From DATBLE01 sp963764565 (GTDB lineage Bacteria; Actinomycetota; Thermoleophilia; Gaiellales; Gaiellaceae): DNA of 64,000 bases. The position numbers and the translations under genes are program-made. Where the stretch lies: assembly GCA_963764565.1 (NCBI GenBank), contig CAVXTD010000029.1, positions 1-64,000 of the forward strand, in the 5' to 3' direction. The notes beneath the pieces were generated by a model. That model saw only the letters and a list, made by a program, of their open reading frames with translations. It was not told the origin of the DNA and made no database searches. Positions 36,176 through 44,467 of this stretch are shown one piece after another (the stretch's first letter is position 1; each line of letters starts with the position of its first letter).

Positions 36176-37269
36176 AAATATGCGAGGGCGGAGAGTGAGG
36201 GCACGGGCACAGAGGCGCGCTTGGGCGGGCGAGCGTGAGGTTGAGTGCTTGCTAGGAGAGGCTTGGAGCGGGCTGATGGGAATCTATAGTGGAACTTCTT
36301 TGCGCGGGACGGTGTGGAACTTTTGGCGCTGGGACGGTGTGGAACTTTTGGCGCTGGGACGGTGTGGAACTTTTGGCGCTGGGACGGTGTGGAACTTTTG
36401 GCGCTGGGACGGTGTGGAACTTTTGGCGGGGGCTTGGTGATACGGATGATGCGATAAGGTGGGGCGGGGGGCGGTGGATGCGAGCAGGCGGCGATGGCGA
36501 CGGAGGCTGGTGGTGAGGGCGATGCTTATCGTTTGCTTTGTGGATGGATTATGGACGAAGGCTAGGAGGCGCGAGCGTATGTGTTGTGCGAGCTGTACTG
36601 TAGCGCGAAGTACGCTGGGGCGTGGAATGGCGGCTGCTCGCGGACTGTCGGAGGAGGTACGCGAGGTTTGCGCTTGCGCGCGCGCGCTTGAAGGGGGAGG
36701 TGTTAGGCTGATGCGATCGATATCGTGCGAAGGGTGGTGCGATGGGTGATGACGCGCTGGGCGACACGCACATCGCGTGCGCGGAGGGGGACAGCTTCGG
36801 CGAGATGGCTCTGGTAGCGGCGCGCGCGCGCGCACGGTGCAGCGCTGAGGAAGCGGAGACGTTTGCCTCTATAGCGGGACTTAGCGCTTGCGGGCGAGCA
36901 CGCGAGCGTGAACGAGGCACGATCGTGTTTTGGCGGCGGAGGTGGCGGCAGAACGAGCGGCTGCTGAAGCCTCTACGCTCTGTGAGAAGCGCGTTGCGAC
37001 GCTGCTGAGCTGCTGAGACGTATCGCGACGCGACGGCGAGATCGCTGAAGGAAGTGCTTGCGGAGATGGCGGCACACGCGCGCGACGCTGAACAGGTCTG
37101 CGCGCGAACAGGAGCGCGGCACGCTCGACTCCGGCGGGGGAGAACGATCCTCCTCGACGAGGAGATCGCCCGCCGCGCCAGGTGACGCCGAGGGTTACGG
37201 CTGGACCACCGCGGCTTGGCGCTGCTCTCCCGACAGAATTCGAAATGACAGGTTCTTGTCGGCGCTCGG
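36176..37269. other. Anomalous 1.1 kb block without a clear gene
   Basis: Between the duplication endpoint and the receptor cyclase lies a stretch unlike the rest of the window. It is G- and GA-rich on the plus strand, has a 25-base tandem repeat near its start, runs of GCGCGCGC, and no reading frame with family-like protein. One short plus-strand piece (36780-36830) reads EGDSFGEMALV, like a cyclic-nucleotide-binding loop, and may be a decayed fragment. No rRNA or tRNA pattern was seen. Probably inserted or rearranged DNA. Confidence 0.55.
36306..36428. repeat. 25-base tandem repeat, about 5 copies
   Basis: Unit GGGACGGTGTGGAAC-TTTTGGCGCT (25 bases) repeated with no visible mismatch at 36306, 36331, 36356, 36381 and 36406 (last copy truncated at 36428). 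A diverged half-unit (AGTGGAACTTCTTTGCGC) precedes it at 36288. There are no spacers, so it is not a CRISPR. The period is not a multiple of three, arguing against coding. Confidence 0.92.
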
Positions 37270-40200
37270 ATGATTGGAGATAGTGCGCCGGTGAGGGCAC
37301 TGCCGCGCGGCACGGTCACGCTTCTCTTTACGGACATCGAGGGTTCGACGCGGCTCCTGCACGAGCTGGGACGCGACCGATACGTGCAAGCCCTCGAGCA
37401 TCACCGCCGATTGCTGCGCGCTTCCTTCAGCCACAACGGCGGAGTCGAGGTCGAGGCCCAGGGGGACAGCTTCTTCTTTGCGTTCCCCTACGCGCGGGAC
37501 GCGGTCGCGGCAGCAGCCGATGCCCAGCGGGTCCTCGCCGCCCAGGAGTGGGAGGGGTCGGCGGTCCGCGTTCGGATGGGAATCCATACCGGCGAGCCCG
37601 CCATCTCGGACGGCCTCTACGCCGGGCTCGACGTCCACCGCGCGGCTCGCGTGATGAGCGTCGCTCACGGCGGGCAAGTCGTTCTCTCTGGCCGAACGAC
37701 CGACTTCGTCGTGGGTGAGCTGCCCGAGGGGCTTTCGGTGAGACGACTCGGAACGTTCCTGCTGAAGGACTTCAACCGCGGTGAACCACTCACGCAGCTG
37801 GTTATCGAAGGCCTTCCGTCCACGTTCCCGAAGCTCCGTGCCGAACGTCAGGCGTCGGAGCTGACCAGGCTCCTACCGAGACCGGTGCGCCGGCATCCGT
37901 GGATCGCAGCGACCGTGGCTGCTCTAGCGGCCGTCGGCGTCGTTCTCCCTCTCACGCTGCTCGGACCAGCCCCGGTTCGGCTCGAGGCGAACGCGCTTGC
38001 GGAGCTCGACGCACGCAGCGGGCACGTGCTCGGCGTCGTCCCAGTGGGAGACACACCCTCGGCGATCACGTCGTCGCCATCAGACGGCGCATTGTGGGTC
38101 GCGAACGCGGGAGAGGCGACCATCTCCCGCGTCGACAGCAAGAAGGCCCGCGTTGTGCGCACGATCCCGATGCCGGGCACGCCGCTTGGAGTGGTCAGGG
38201 GAGGCGACTCCGTCTGGGTCGTGAACAGCGACCTCGCGGCCGCTCACTCGACCCTCAGCCGGATCGACCTGCACTACCACCGCGTCACGGCCACGATCTC
38301 GCTGCCCTCGACGATCCTGATCGGATCGGGTGCCGGCGTCACGTGGGACGGCCGCAACGTCTGGGCCGTCACGCAGGCCGGCAGCGCCTACCGCGTCAGC
38401 GCCGCGACGAACCGGATCACTGCGGCAGTGCCCGTTGGCGAAGACCCGACCTCGATCGTCGCCGCAGGGGAGGCGGTCTGGGTCGCGAACCGGGGTGACG
38501 CGAGCGTTAGCCGCATCGAGCCGCCCGGGACGGTCACCGGAACGGTCCCGGTCGGTTCGAGCCCGGACGCGATCGCTGAGGGAGCAGGGTCGATCTGGGT
38601 CGCCGACGCCGGCGAGGACACGGTACGCCGCATCGACTCCCGGACAGCCTCCGTCGTGACGACGATCAAGGTCGGCAGGGCGCCGAACGCGATCGCCGCG
38701 TCGTCGAAGGACGTCTGGGTGGCAAATGGCAGCGACCACACCGTGATGCGCATCGATCCGAAGACGAACCGGGTCACCACGACCGTCGACCTTGGCTATC
38801 CGCCCGCAGCGCTCGCCATTGCCGGGGGACGCGTGTGGGTTGTGCTTCAGGAGGCTCCGAAGCCGTCCGGCGGCGGTCGCGGTGGCACCGCGCGGGCGGT
38901 CGCCTTCGAACCCGGCGCTATCGACTCGGTCGATCCGCCGCTTGCCTACACGATCGTCACCTGGCAGATCGAGTACGCGACGTGCGCGAAACTCCTCAAC
39001 TACCCTGATGCCCCGGCGCCCACGGGGTACCGCCTCCGACCGGAGATTGCTCAGGCAATGCCTGACGTCTCGCAGGACGGGCGCACGTACACCTTCACCA
39101 TTCGGCCGGGATTCCGCTTCAGCCCACCCTCGAATCAGCAAGTCAACGCGCGATCCTTCAAGTACTCGATCGAGCGCGCGCTCAACCCGAAGACGAAATC
39201 GTTCGCTGCGAACTTCGTCTCCGACCTCGTCGGGCTTGACGCGTTTCGGGCCGGCCGCGCAACTCACATCGCGGGGATCGTCGCTCGAGGCAACAAGCTG
39301 ATCGTTCGATTGACACAGCCAGCGGGTGATCTGCCGGCACGCCTCGCGATGCCGTTCTTCTGCCCGGTCCCGATCGGAACGCCGATCGACTTCAAAGGCC
39401 TGGTCGGCGTCCCCTCAGCGGGCCCGTACTACGTCGCGCGCGCCGTCCCGGGAAAGGATCTGCTCCTGAAGCGGAACCCGAATTACGGCGGCACGCGACC
39501 GCAGCGGCTCGCGGCGATCGACATCACGTTCATGCCCACTGAGAACGCTGCACTGCGTGCGGTGGAGCGCGGCCGCGCTGACCTCGTGCTGGGAACGATT
39601 CGCACGCCCATCCCCGAGCGCTACCGACCACGGTTCTTCCGCGACCCGACGCCGGTCGCGCACTACCTTGCGCTCAACACGAGTCGGCCGCTCTTCTCCG
39701 ACGTCCGAGTCCGACGGGCGGTCGCAGCCGCGGTTGACCGAGCCGCGATCGCCGCCTTCGACCCGAATCTTCAGCCGTCGGAGTCGCTCCTGCCGCCCGG
39801 TTTCCCCGGCGAAGACCCACGGAGCGCGTTCGGCATTCACGGCGATCTCGACGCTGCCCGCAAGCTCGTCGGGCACAGAAAGGCGAGAGCCGTCTTCATG
39901 ACGTGCAACAAGCCGTTCTGTCTGCAGGAGGCTGCGGCTGTCGCCCACGCGCTCAAACCGCTGGGAATCGACGTCGTCGTACAGGCCCTCCCCGTCGACG
40001 TGCTGTTCGCGAAGACGACGGCGCGCGGCGCGGCGTTCGACATCACCGACACGGGGTGGGCGATGGACTACGTCGACCCGGGCGACTTCCTCGTCCCGAT
40101 CGCACAGGCGAGCGGGATCAAGAGCGCCCAGAGCACGAATGTCGCCTACTTCCACGACCCGGCGATCGAACTTGAGCTGTCGCAGGCGCTCAAGGCAAGA

Positions 40201-40380
40201 GGAGCGGAGCGGGAGCGCGCGTTCGAGCGGATCGAATGGGATCTCCGCACGAGGCTCGTCCCATACGTCGCGTACGCGGCGGAAACGCGCGGAAACCTCT
40301 TCTCCGTGCGCCTCGGCTGCCATGTCGCCAATCCGGTCTACTACGGGGCGGATCTCGCTGCGCTCTGCATTCGGAGCTAG
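37270..40380 (+). CDS. Receptor-like fusion: class III cyclase, membrane helix, YVTN beta-propeller, SBP5 peptide-binding domain
   Basis: 1036 residues, one intact frame. Residues 13-180: class III nucleotide cyclase with metal Asp22 (LLFTDIEGSTRLL) and Asp66 (AQGDSFFFAF), VRMGIHTGEP, and LDVHRAARVMSVAHGGQVVL; the catalytic Asn position is His123, while Arg127 remains. Residues 210-232: one hydrophobic helix. About 240-535: repeated VWVAN..D..V.RID blades of a YVTN propeller. About 545-1036: solute-binding family 5 (oligopeptide/nickel) domain: YTFTIRPGFRFSPP, SFKYSIERALNP, GPYYVARAVPGKDLLLKRNP, ALRAVERGRADLVL, DVRVRRAVAAAVDRAAIA. Topology suggests cytosolic cyclase and external sensor. ATG start 37270. 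Confidence 0.88.
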   Translation: MIGDSAPVRALPRGTVTLLFTDIEGSTRLLHELGRDRYVQALEHHRRLLRASFSHNGGVEVEAQGDSFFFAFPYARDAVAAAADAQRVLAAQEWEGSAVRVRMGIHTGEPAISDGLYAGLDVHRAARVMSVAHGGQVVLSGRTTDFVVGELPEGLSVRRLGTFLLKDFNRGEPLTQLVIEGLPSTFPKLRAERQASELTRLLPRPVRRHPWIAATVAALAAVGVVLPLTLLGPAPVRLEANALAELDARSGHVLGVVPVGDTPSAITSSPSDGALWVANAGEATISRVDSKKARVVRTIPMPGTPLGVVRGGDSVWVVNSDLAAAHSTLSRIDLHYHRVTATISLPSTILIGSGAGVTWDGRNVWAVTQAGSAYRVSAATNRITAAVPVGEDPTSIVAAGEAVWVANRGDASVSRIEPPGTVTGTVPVGSSPDAIAEGAGSIWVADAGEDTVRRIDSRTASVVTTIKVGRAPNAIAASSKDVWVANGSDHTVMRIDPKTNRVTTTVDLGYPPAALAIAGGRVWVVLQEAPKPSGGGRGGTARAVAFEPGAIDSVDPPLAYTIVTWQIEYATCAKLLNYPDAPAPTGYRLRPEIAQAMPDVSQDGRTYTFTIRPGFRFSPPSNQQVNARSFKYSIERALNPKTKSFAANFVSDLVGLDAFRAGRATHIAGIVARGNKLIVRLTQPAGDLPARLAMPFFCPVPIGTPIDFKGLVGVPSAGPYYVARAVPGKDLLLKRNPNYGGTRPQRLAAIDITFMPTENAALRAVERGRADLVLGTIRTPIPERYRPRFFRDPTPVAHYLALNTSRPLFSDVRVRRAVAAAVDRAAIAAFDPNLQPSESLLPPGFPGEDPRSAFGIHGDLDAARKLVGHRKARAVFMTCNKPFCLQEAAAVAHALKPLGIDVVVQALPVDVLFAKTTARGAAFDITDTGWAMDYVDPGDFLVPIAQASGIKSAQSTNVAYFHDPAIELELSQALKARGAERERAFERIEWDLRTRLVPYVAYAAETRGNLFSVRLGCHVANPVYYGADLAALCIRS

Positions 40381-40866
40381 CGTCTCATCGCGAAGAGTGG
40401 GCGTGCGCCCGCCCACTTGGCATCTTCGCTACAAAGGTGGACGATCGGCGCTTCCCGCGCGGTCACAAGTGGAAGCTCGGCTGGCTCGATCCGGCTGAGA
40501 TTTACTGGCCACGGACGGATCGGCTTACCGTGTCCGAGTGACCCGGAAGTGAGAAGGCTCAGCGAGCGGCGATGCAAGGTTCGAGCTCGGCGTGCGGCCC
40601 TTCGGCGGGTTAAGGTTCGGGACATGTGGGATGTCCTTAAATGGTAGAACGACGCGCTGAGCGTCGCTTGGTGGGCGTCGGTCGCCTTCGCGGATCTTGG
40701 CGATCATCGCGGCCTGGAGCCGGGCCGCCCACAAGCAGCGCGGAGCGCCCCGAAGGCTGGTGCGCTGACGACGAGCCGCAGCTTCAAGGCCAACGTGCGA
40801 TAGGCTCGCTCAGCTCCGACGGAAGGAGCCTGCGTCGAGCCTGGACGCGGCGGAGGAGCGCAGCCG
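40381..40866. other. 486-base intergenic region
   Basis: Separates the receptor cyclase from epimerase copy 2. It begins with a terminator-like hairpin (40396-40417). The rest contains no frame resembling a known protein, no tRNA and no obvious repeat of other parts of the window. Confidence 0.5.
40396..40417 (+). terminator. Hairpin after the receptor cyclase gene
   Basis: AGTGGGCG, 6-base loop, CGCCCACT, 16 bases after the stop codon, flanked by weak outer pairing (GAAG ... CTTC). No U tract follows, so it may be a factor-dependent or weak intrinsic terminator. Confidence 0.5.
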
Positions 40867-41733
40867 GTGCGTGTCTACCTCACGGGAGCAAGCGGCTTCG
40901 TCGGCGGGCACGTCGCCCGTGAGTTGCGCGAGCGCGGCGCGGATGTCCGCGACGGCTGGGTCGACGTCCTCGACGTCGATCGCTTGCGCCGAGCCGTTTC
41001 CGGCTGCGAGGCCGTCGTCCACGTCGCGGCGCTCTACAGCTTCACCGCTGCGGCCCGCGAGCTCGAGCTGGTCAACGTGCAGGGCACGCGGAACGTCATC
41101 GAGGCGTGCCGTGCCGAAGGCGTGTCCCGCCTCGTGGCGACGAGCTCGTGCGCGACCTGCGGTCCCGTCCCCGGCCGGCAGGCGACCGAAGACGACTCGC
41201 CGCCCGCGTGGGAGCTGGCCGTCCCCTACAAGCGCACGAAGCTGGAGGCCGAGCGGCTCGTGCTCGCGGCGGGCGGTGTCTGCGTCAACCCGACAACCCC
41301 GGTGGGGGACGGCGACCGTGCGCCGACGCCGACGGGAGCGATGATCCGGGGCGTTGCGACGGGCCGCTACCGCGCGTACCCCCGGATCGGCGTCAACGTC
41401 GTCGACGTGCGCGACGTCGCCCGCGGCCACGTGCTCGCGCTCGAGCACGGCCGACCCGGCGAGCGCTACCTGATCGGCGGGGTCGACTTGACGCTGCGCG
41501 AGCTGTTCGCCGCCGTCGCAGACCTCGCCGGGCGGCCACGCCCGCGCATCGCGGTGCCCTATGCGGCGATCCGGGCCGGCGCGGCGCTCGGGCTCGTGAA
41601 CCGAAACGAGGCGATTCTGGCGAGGACGCCGGCGTACTTCTCGTCGGCGAAGGCAGAGCAGGAGCTGGGGTATCGGCCGGGCCCGGTCGAGCCGGCGCTG
41701 AAGCGTGCCGTGGACGAAGTCCGATCAGGCTGA
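40867..41733 (+). CDS. NAD-dependent epimerase/dehydratase, copy 2 (intact)
   Basis: 288 residues, extended SDR resembling hopanoid-associated sugar epimerase (HpnA-like). NAD motif YLTGASGFVGGHVARELRE; ATSSCATCGPVPG; catalytic VPYKRTKLEAERLVL (YXXXK); VVDVRDVARGHVLALEHGRP; GERYLIGGVDLTLRELF. GTG start at 40867. Copy 1 at 35170 is its duplicate with two frameshifts. The last 9 bases overlap the convergent MFS gene. The substrate is unknown; no hopanoid genes are in view. Confidence 0.85.
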   Translation: MRVYLTGASGFVGGHVARELRERGADVRDGWVDVLDVDRLRRAVSGCEAVVHVAALYSFTAAARELELVNVQGTRNVIEACRAEGVSRLVATSSCATCGPVPGRQATEDDSPPAWELAVPYKRTKLEAERLVLAAGGVCVNPTTPVGDGDRAPTPTGAMIRGVATGRYRAYPRIGVNVVDVRDVARGHVLALEHGRPGERYLIGGVDLTLRELFAAVADLAGRPRPRIAVPYAAIRAGAALGLVNRNEAILARTPAYFSSAKAEQELGYRPGPVEPALKRAVDEVRSG

Positions 41734-43392
41734 GCGCGCCGGCCGCGAGGTTGCGAGCCGCGCACCCACGACCGCATCGGCCGCGCGGGCGCTCGGCGGG
41801 CTCGCGGTGACCGCGTCGAGGAAAGCTTCGCGACTGAGCGCGTACAGGCTCGACGCGTCGCGGGCTGTGACCGACGCGGTGCGGGGCACGTTGCGGAGGA
41901 GCGCGATCTCTCCGAAGGAGTCTCCGGGGCCGAGCGACCCGGCCGGGCTTCCGTCCACGGTCACTTCCAGCTTCCCCGAGCCGATGACGTAGAACCGGTC
42001 GCCACGGTCGCCCTGGCGAACCACCTCCGTCCCCGCCGGAGCGCTGAGCAGCTCGAGCTGCGCCGCGAGTCGCTCGAGCGCGGGTCCCGGCAGCGGCGCG
42101 AAGATCGGGTTCCGGGCAAGCAGCTCCACCTCGGGGGGCGCCTCCGAGTGGGCGTCGATCGTCACGAGCTGTCGCCAGGTCAGTGCAGCAACCGCCGGCA
42201 GGAAGGCGCCGGTCGCGACGAGCGACCACCGGATCCCGACGGCGTCGATCAGGACCGGGGCGAGCGCGGCGCCCAGCCCGATCGTTGCGACGAGGAGCAT
42301 CTCGAGTACGCCGAACACCCGACCGATTACCTCGGGCGGGGCGGTGCGCTGGAGCAGGGTCAGCCCGGCGACGTCGACGAGCGTGTTGCCGAGGCCGAGC
42401 ACGGCGAGCGCCACGAGCGCCACCCACGCGTGCGGCCAGATTCCGATCGCCATGAGCGGCGCGCCCCAGAGGATGATCCCGGCACCGAAGTCCGACGCCA
42501 GGCGCTTGCGGCCGATGAGCGCGAAGGCCGCAAGGGTACCCACGACCCCGCCGACACCCGAGGCCGCGTTCAGCAGGCCGACGGACGACTCCCCGCGATG
42601 GAGCAGGTCGAGCGCTGTGACGACGACGAGGACGCCCAGCGCGCCGGCGACGAGGGTCTGCGCAGAGTAGAGGCCGACGACGACACGCAGTTTCCGATCG
42701 CCTCCGATCGCCTCGAACCCGGCGACCGCCTCGCGCAGGAAGCTGCCGCGGGGAGTCTCGGGCCCTTCTTCCCGATGCTTCGCCGGCGGGCGGATGAGCG
42801 TGACGAGCGCGGCTCCCCAGACGAACGCGGCGGCCGTGACCAGCATCACGCCGCCCGGGCTCCAGAAGGCGAGCAGTGCGCCGCCGATCGCCGGGCCGGC
42901 GAAGCTGCCGACGCTCTCGATCGTGCTGCGGACGACGTTCGCGGCCGTCAACTCCTCGGGTGTTCGCGCCAGGTCCGGGAGAAGCGCGGACTCGGCCGGG
43001 AGAAACGCCGTGCCGAGAATCGCCGCGAGCCCGGCCAGGCCGTAGACGAGCCATTCGGAGCCGCCGGCGAGCGCGACGGCCCCGGCCGCTCCGATCGAGC
43101 CCGCCCGGCCGAGGTTCGTGACAACGAGGAAAGGGACGCGGGGGAGCCGGTCGGCCAGGGTCGAGGTGAACGGCGCCGAGATCGCCGCCGGGACCGCGCG
43201 GACGAGAGTGACGATACCGACCGCTTTCGCGCCCCCCGCCTCGTACGCGTAGACAGCGAGCGCGACGCTGTAGGCCCAGAGACCCATGACCGAGCCCATG
43301 CCCGCGAGCTGGATCCGCCGCAGGTTCGGGTTGCCGAAGTTGCCCCGAAAGGCGGTGAGCGATTCGCCCAGCCGCTCGCGCGCGCCGTTCAC
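41725..43392 (-). CDS. MFS transporter with C-terminal cyclic-nucleotide-binding domain
   Basis: 555 residues from GTG 43390-43392. Residues 1-410: twelve-helix major facilitator with STLADRLPRVPFLVVTNLGR (motif A-like loop) and AGLAAILGTAFLPAESALLP, similar to MFS_3/enterobactin exporter-type permeases. Residues about 435-530: cyclic-nucleotide-binding domain: LPGPALERLAAQLELLSAPA, VVRQGDRGDRFYVIGSGKLE, and the phosphate-binding cassette LGPGDSFGEIALLRNVPRTA with the conserved Arg. The helical transporter is therefore probably gated by cAMP or cGMP. The two class III cyclases nearby are candidate sources. The 3' end is duplicated at 36046-36175. Confidence 0.88.
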   Translation of the reverse strand: MNGARERLGESLTAFRGNFGNPNLRRIQLAGMGSVMGLWAYSVALAVYAYEAGGAKAVGIVTLVRAVPAAISAPFTSTLADRLPRVPFLVVTNLGRAGSIGAAGAVALAGGSEWLVYGLAGLAAILGTAFLPAESALLPDLARTPEELTAANVVRSTIESVGSFAGPAIGGALLAFWSPGGVMLVTAAAFVWGAALVTLIRPPAKHREEGPETPRGSFLREAVAGFEAIGGDRKLRVVVGLYSAQTLVAGALGVLVVVTALDLLHRGESSVGLLNAASGVGGVVGTLAAFALIGRKRLASDFGAGIILWGAPLMAIGIWPHAWVALVALAVLGLGNTLVDVAGLTLLQRTAPPEVIGRVFGVLEMLLVATIGLGAALAPVLIDAVGIRWSLVATGAFLPAVAALTWRQLVTIDAHSEAPPEVELLARNPIFAPLPGPALERLAAQLELLSAPAGTEVVRQGDRGDRFYVIGSGKLEVTVDGSPAGSLGPGDSFGEIALLRNVPRTASVTARDASSLYALSREAFLDAVTASPPSARAADAVVGARLATSRPARSA

Positions 43393-43473
43393 CCGACGAG
43401 GATCGCAGCGTTTGTTTTCAATTTGAAGAGGATCGTGGGAAGATTCCGTCCGGGTGTACCGTCTAGTACGACG

Positions 43474-43490
43474 AACCGCGATTTGCGGTT
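43474..43490. promoter_or_regulatory. Inverted repeat before the peptide gene
   Basis: AACCGC, 5 bases (GATTT), GCGGTT, in the 121-base divergent gap between the MFS-cNMP gene and the repeat-peptide gene, 24 bases ahead of its start codon. Could be an operator or an mRNA hairpin. The gap also has an AT-rich tract (TTGTTTTCAATTTGAAG, 43411-43427) suitable for promoters; I could not fix -10/-35 boxes with confidence. Confidence 0.4.
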
Positions 43491-43513
43491 AACGGCTCTC
43501 AAGGAGGATCACC

Positions 43514-43708
43514 GTGTCGGACGAGCTCGACAAGCAGGCACTTCCGCAGGACGAGGACGGAGGCGACGACGTCGAGGCGCACAAGAGCTCCGTCGGCAAG
43601 ACCTCGGTCGGCAAGACCTCCGTCGGCGAGACCGACGAGGGCGACGACGTCGAGGCGCACAAGAACTCCATCGGCAAGAGCTCCATCGGCAAGGCGAGTA
43701 TCGGCTAG
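43514..43708 (+). CDS. 64-residue peptide with two tandem DDVEAHK/SxGK units (possible RiPP-type precursor)
   Basis: GTG start at 43514 with a strong Shine-Dalgarno AAGGAGG at 43501-43507. The acidic N-terminus MSDELDKQALPQDEDGG is followed by two units, each DDVEAHK plus three pentapeptides: SSVGK TSVGK TSVGE, then NSIGK SSIGK ASIG at the C-terminus. The copies differ in synonymous and conservative positions (V/I, T/S), so the repeats are under protein-level selection. No cysteine, no membrane segment. I know no named family. An acidic leader, repeated recognition-like motif and Ser/Thr/Lys-rich cores resemble multi-core peptide precursors; a cytosolic S8 protease gene lies convergent 0.8 kb away. 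A terminator hairpin follows. Confidence 0.75.
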   Translation: MSDELDKQALPQDEDGGDDVEAHKSSVGKTSVGKTSVGETDEGDDVEAHKNSIGKSSIGKASIG

Positions 43709-43734
43709 CCGCGCTCCAGAATCGGTTCGAACCG

Positions 43735-43761
43735 AACGAGCCCGGCCAGGCCGGGCTCGTT
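43735..43761. terminator. Strong bidirectional hairpin between convergent genes
   Basis: Arms AACGAGCCCGGCC and GGCCGGGCTCGTT around a single A (real loop probably 3-5 bases), followed by CTCGTTTC on the plus strand. It lies between the stop of the repeat-peptide gene (43708) and the stop of the GAF gene (43768), serving both. Confidence 0.8.
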
Positions 43762-43767
43762 CTCGTT

Positions 43768-44467
43768 TCAGGACCGCTTCAGCACGGCGGCAAGCGCCTC
43801 GAGCAGCCTCTGCGCCTCGGGCTGGGCCTCTTCGTCCATCGCCGACAGGGCGGTTGCAACCCGGGCGACCACGCTCAGGCGGTCGTCGCGTGTGAGTGCT
43901 GCCTCCGCCTCGCGGGCCCGCCGGAGCAAGTCGAGCGCGATCGCAGCCTGCGACGCGAAGAGGCCGAGCAGCTCCATCTCCGCGAGCGTGAACCGCGACT
44001 GCCGGTCGAGCACCTCGAGCACGCCGAGCGCCCGCTCGTCGTGGAGGAGCGGCACGGCCATCAGCCCCTGCGGCACGTAGCCGGTGTCCTCGGCGACGTC
44101 CTTGGCGAAGCGCGGGTCGCGCTGCGACGTCCTCGATCACGAGCGGCGTGCGGGTCGCGAGCACCCAGCCGGCGACGCCGGTGCCCGCCGGGAAGCGCTT
44201 GCCGATCAGGTTCTCCTCGCCCTCGCCGACCACTGCCTCGAAGACGAGCTCGTTCGTCGCCTCGTCGAGGAGTAGGACCGACGACGCCTTGGCGGCGAAG
44301 ATCGCGCGTGCGACCTCGACGACGGAGCGGAGCAGCTCGCGGAAGCGTTCCTCGGAGCCGAGCGCCGCGGCGGCGACCGCCGCGCGAAGATCCCGCTCCG
44401 GCGCCGGCAACGCCCGCCCCTCCGCTCCTTGGTCGCCTCCGTCGAGCCTACGGCGTCGGTCGGTCAT
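43768..44467 (-). CDS. GAF-domain protein, one frameshift
   Basis: About 232 residues. ATG at 44465-44467 (MTDRRRRLDGGDQ) overlapping the S8 protease stop. LRSVVEVARAIFAAKASSVL, LLDEATNELVFEAVVGEG, PAGTGVAGWVLATRTPLVIE and, after a shift near 44115, MPQGLMAVPLLHDERALGVL, EVLDRQSRFTLAEMELLGLF make a complete GAF domain (small-molecule sensor). The C-terminal 50 residues are helical (AREAEAALTRDDRLSVVAR). No kinase, cyclase or HTH output domain is attached. Likely a cytosolic sensor or partner of the protease in the same operon. Confidence 0.8.

Noticed and set aside
36306..36428. CRISPR array
   Set aside because: Units are directly adjacent with no unique spacers and no cas genes nearby.
36780..36830. 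A second cyclic-nucleotide-binding gene (EGDSFGEMALV)
   Set aside because: Only about ten residues match; flanking sequence does not continue the domain, so it is at most a fragment.
36284..37337. Two overlapping 180-260-residue minus-strand frames in the odd block
   Set aside because: Low-complexity Arg/Ser/Pro sequence without family pattern, produced by the tandem repeat and base skew.
43715..43735. tRNA-like GGTTCGAACC element
   Set aside because: Only the T-loop-like bases are present; no acceptor, D or anticodon arms, and it leads into the terminator hairpin.
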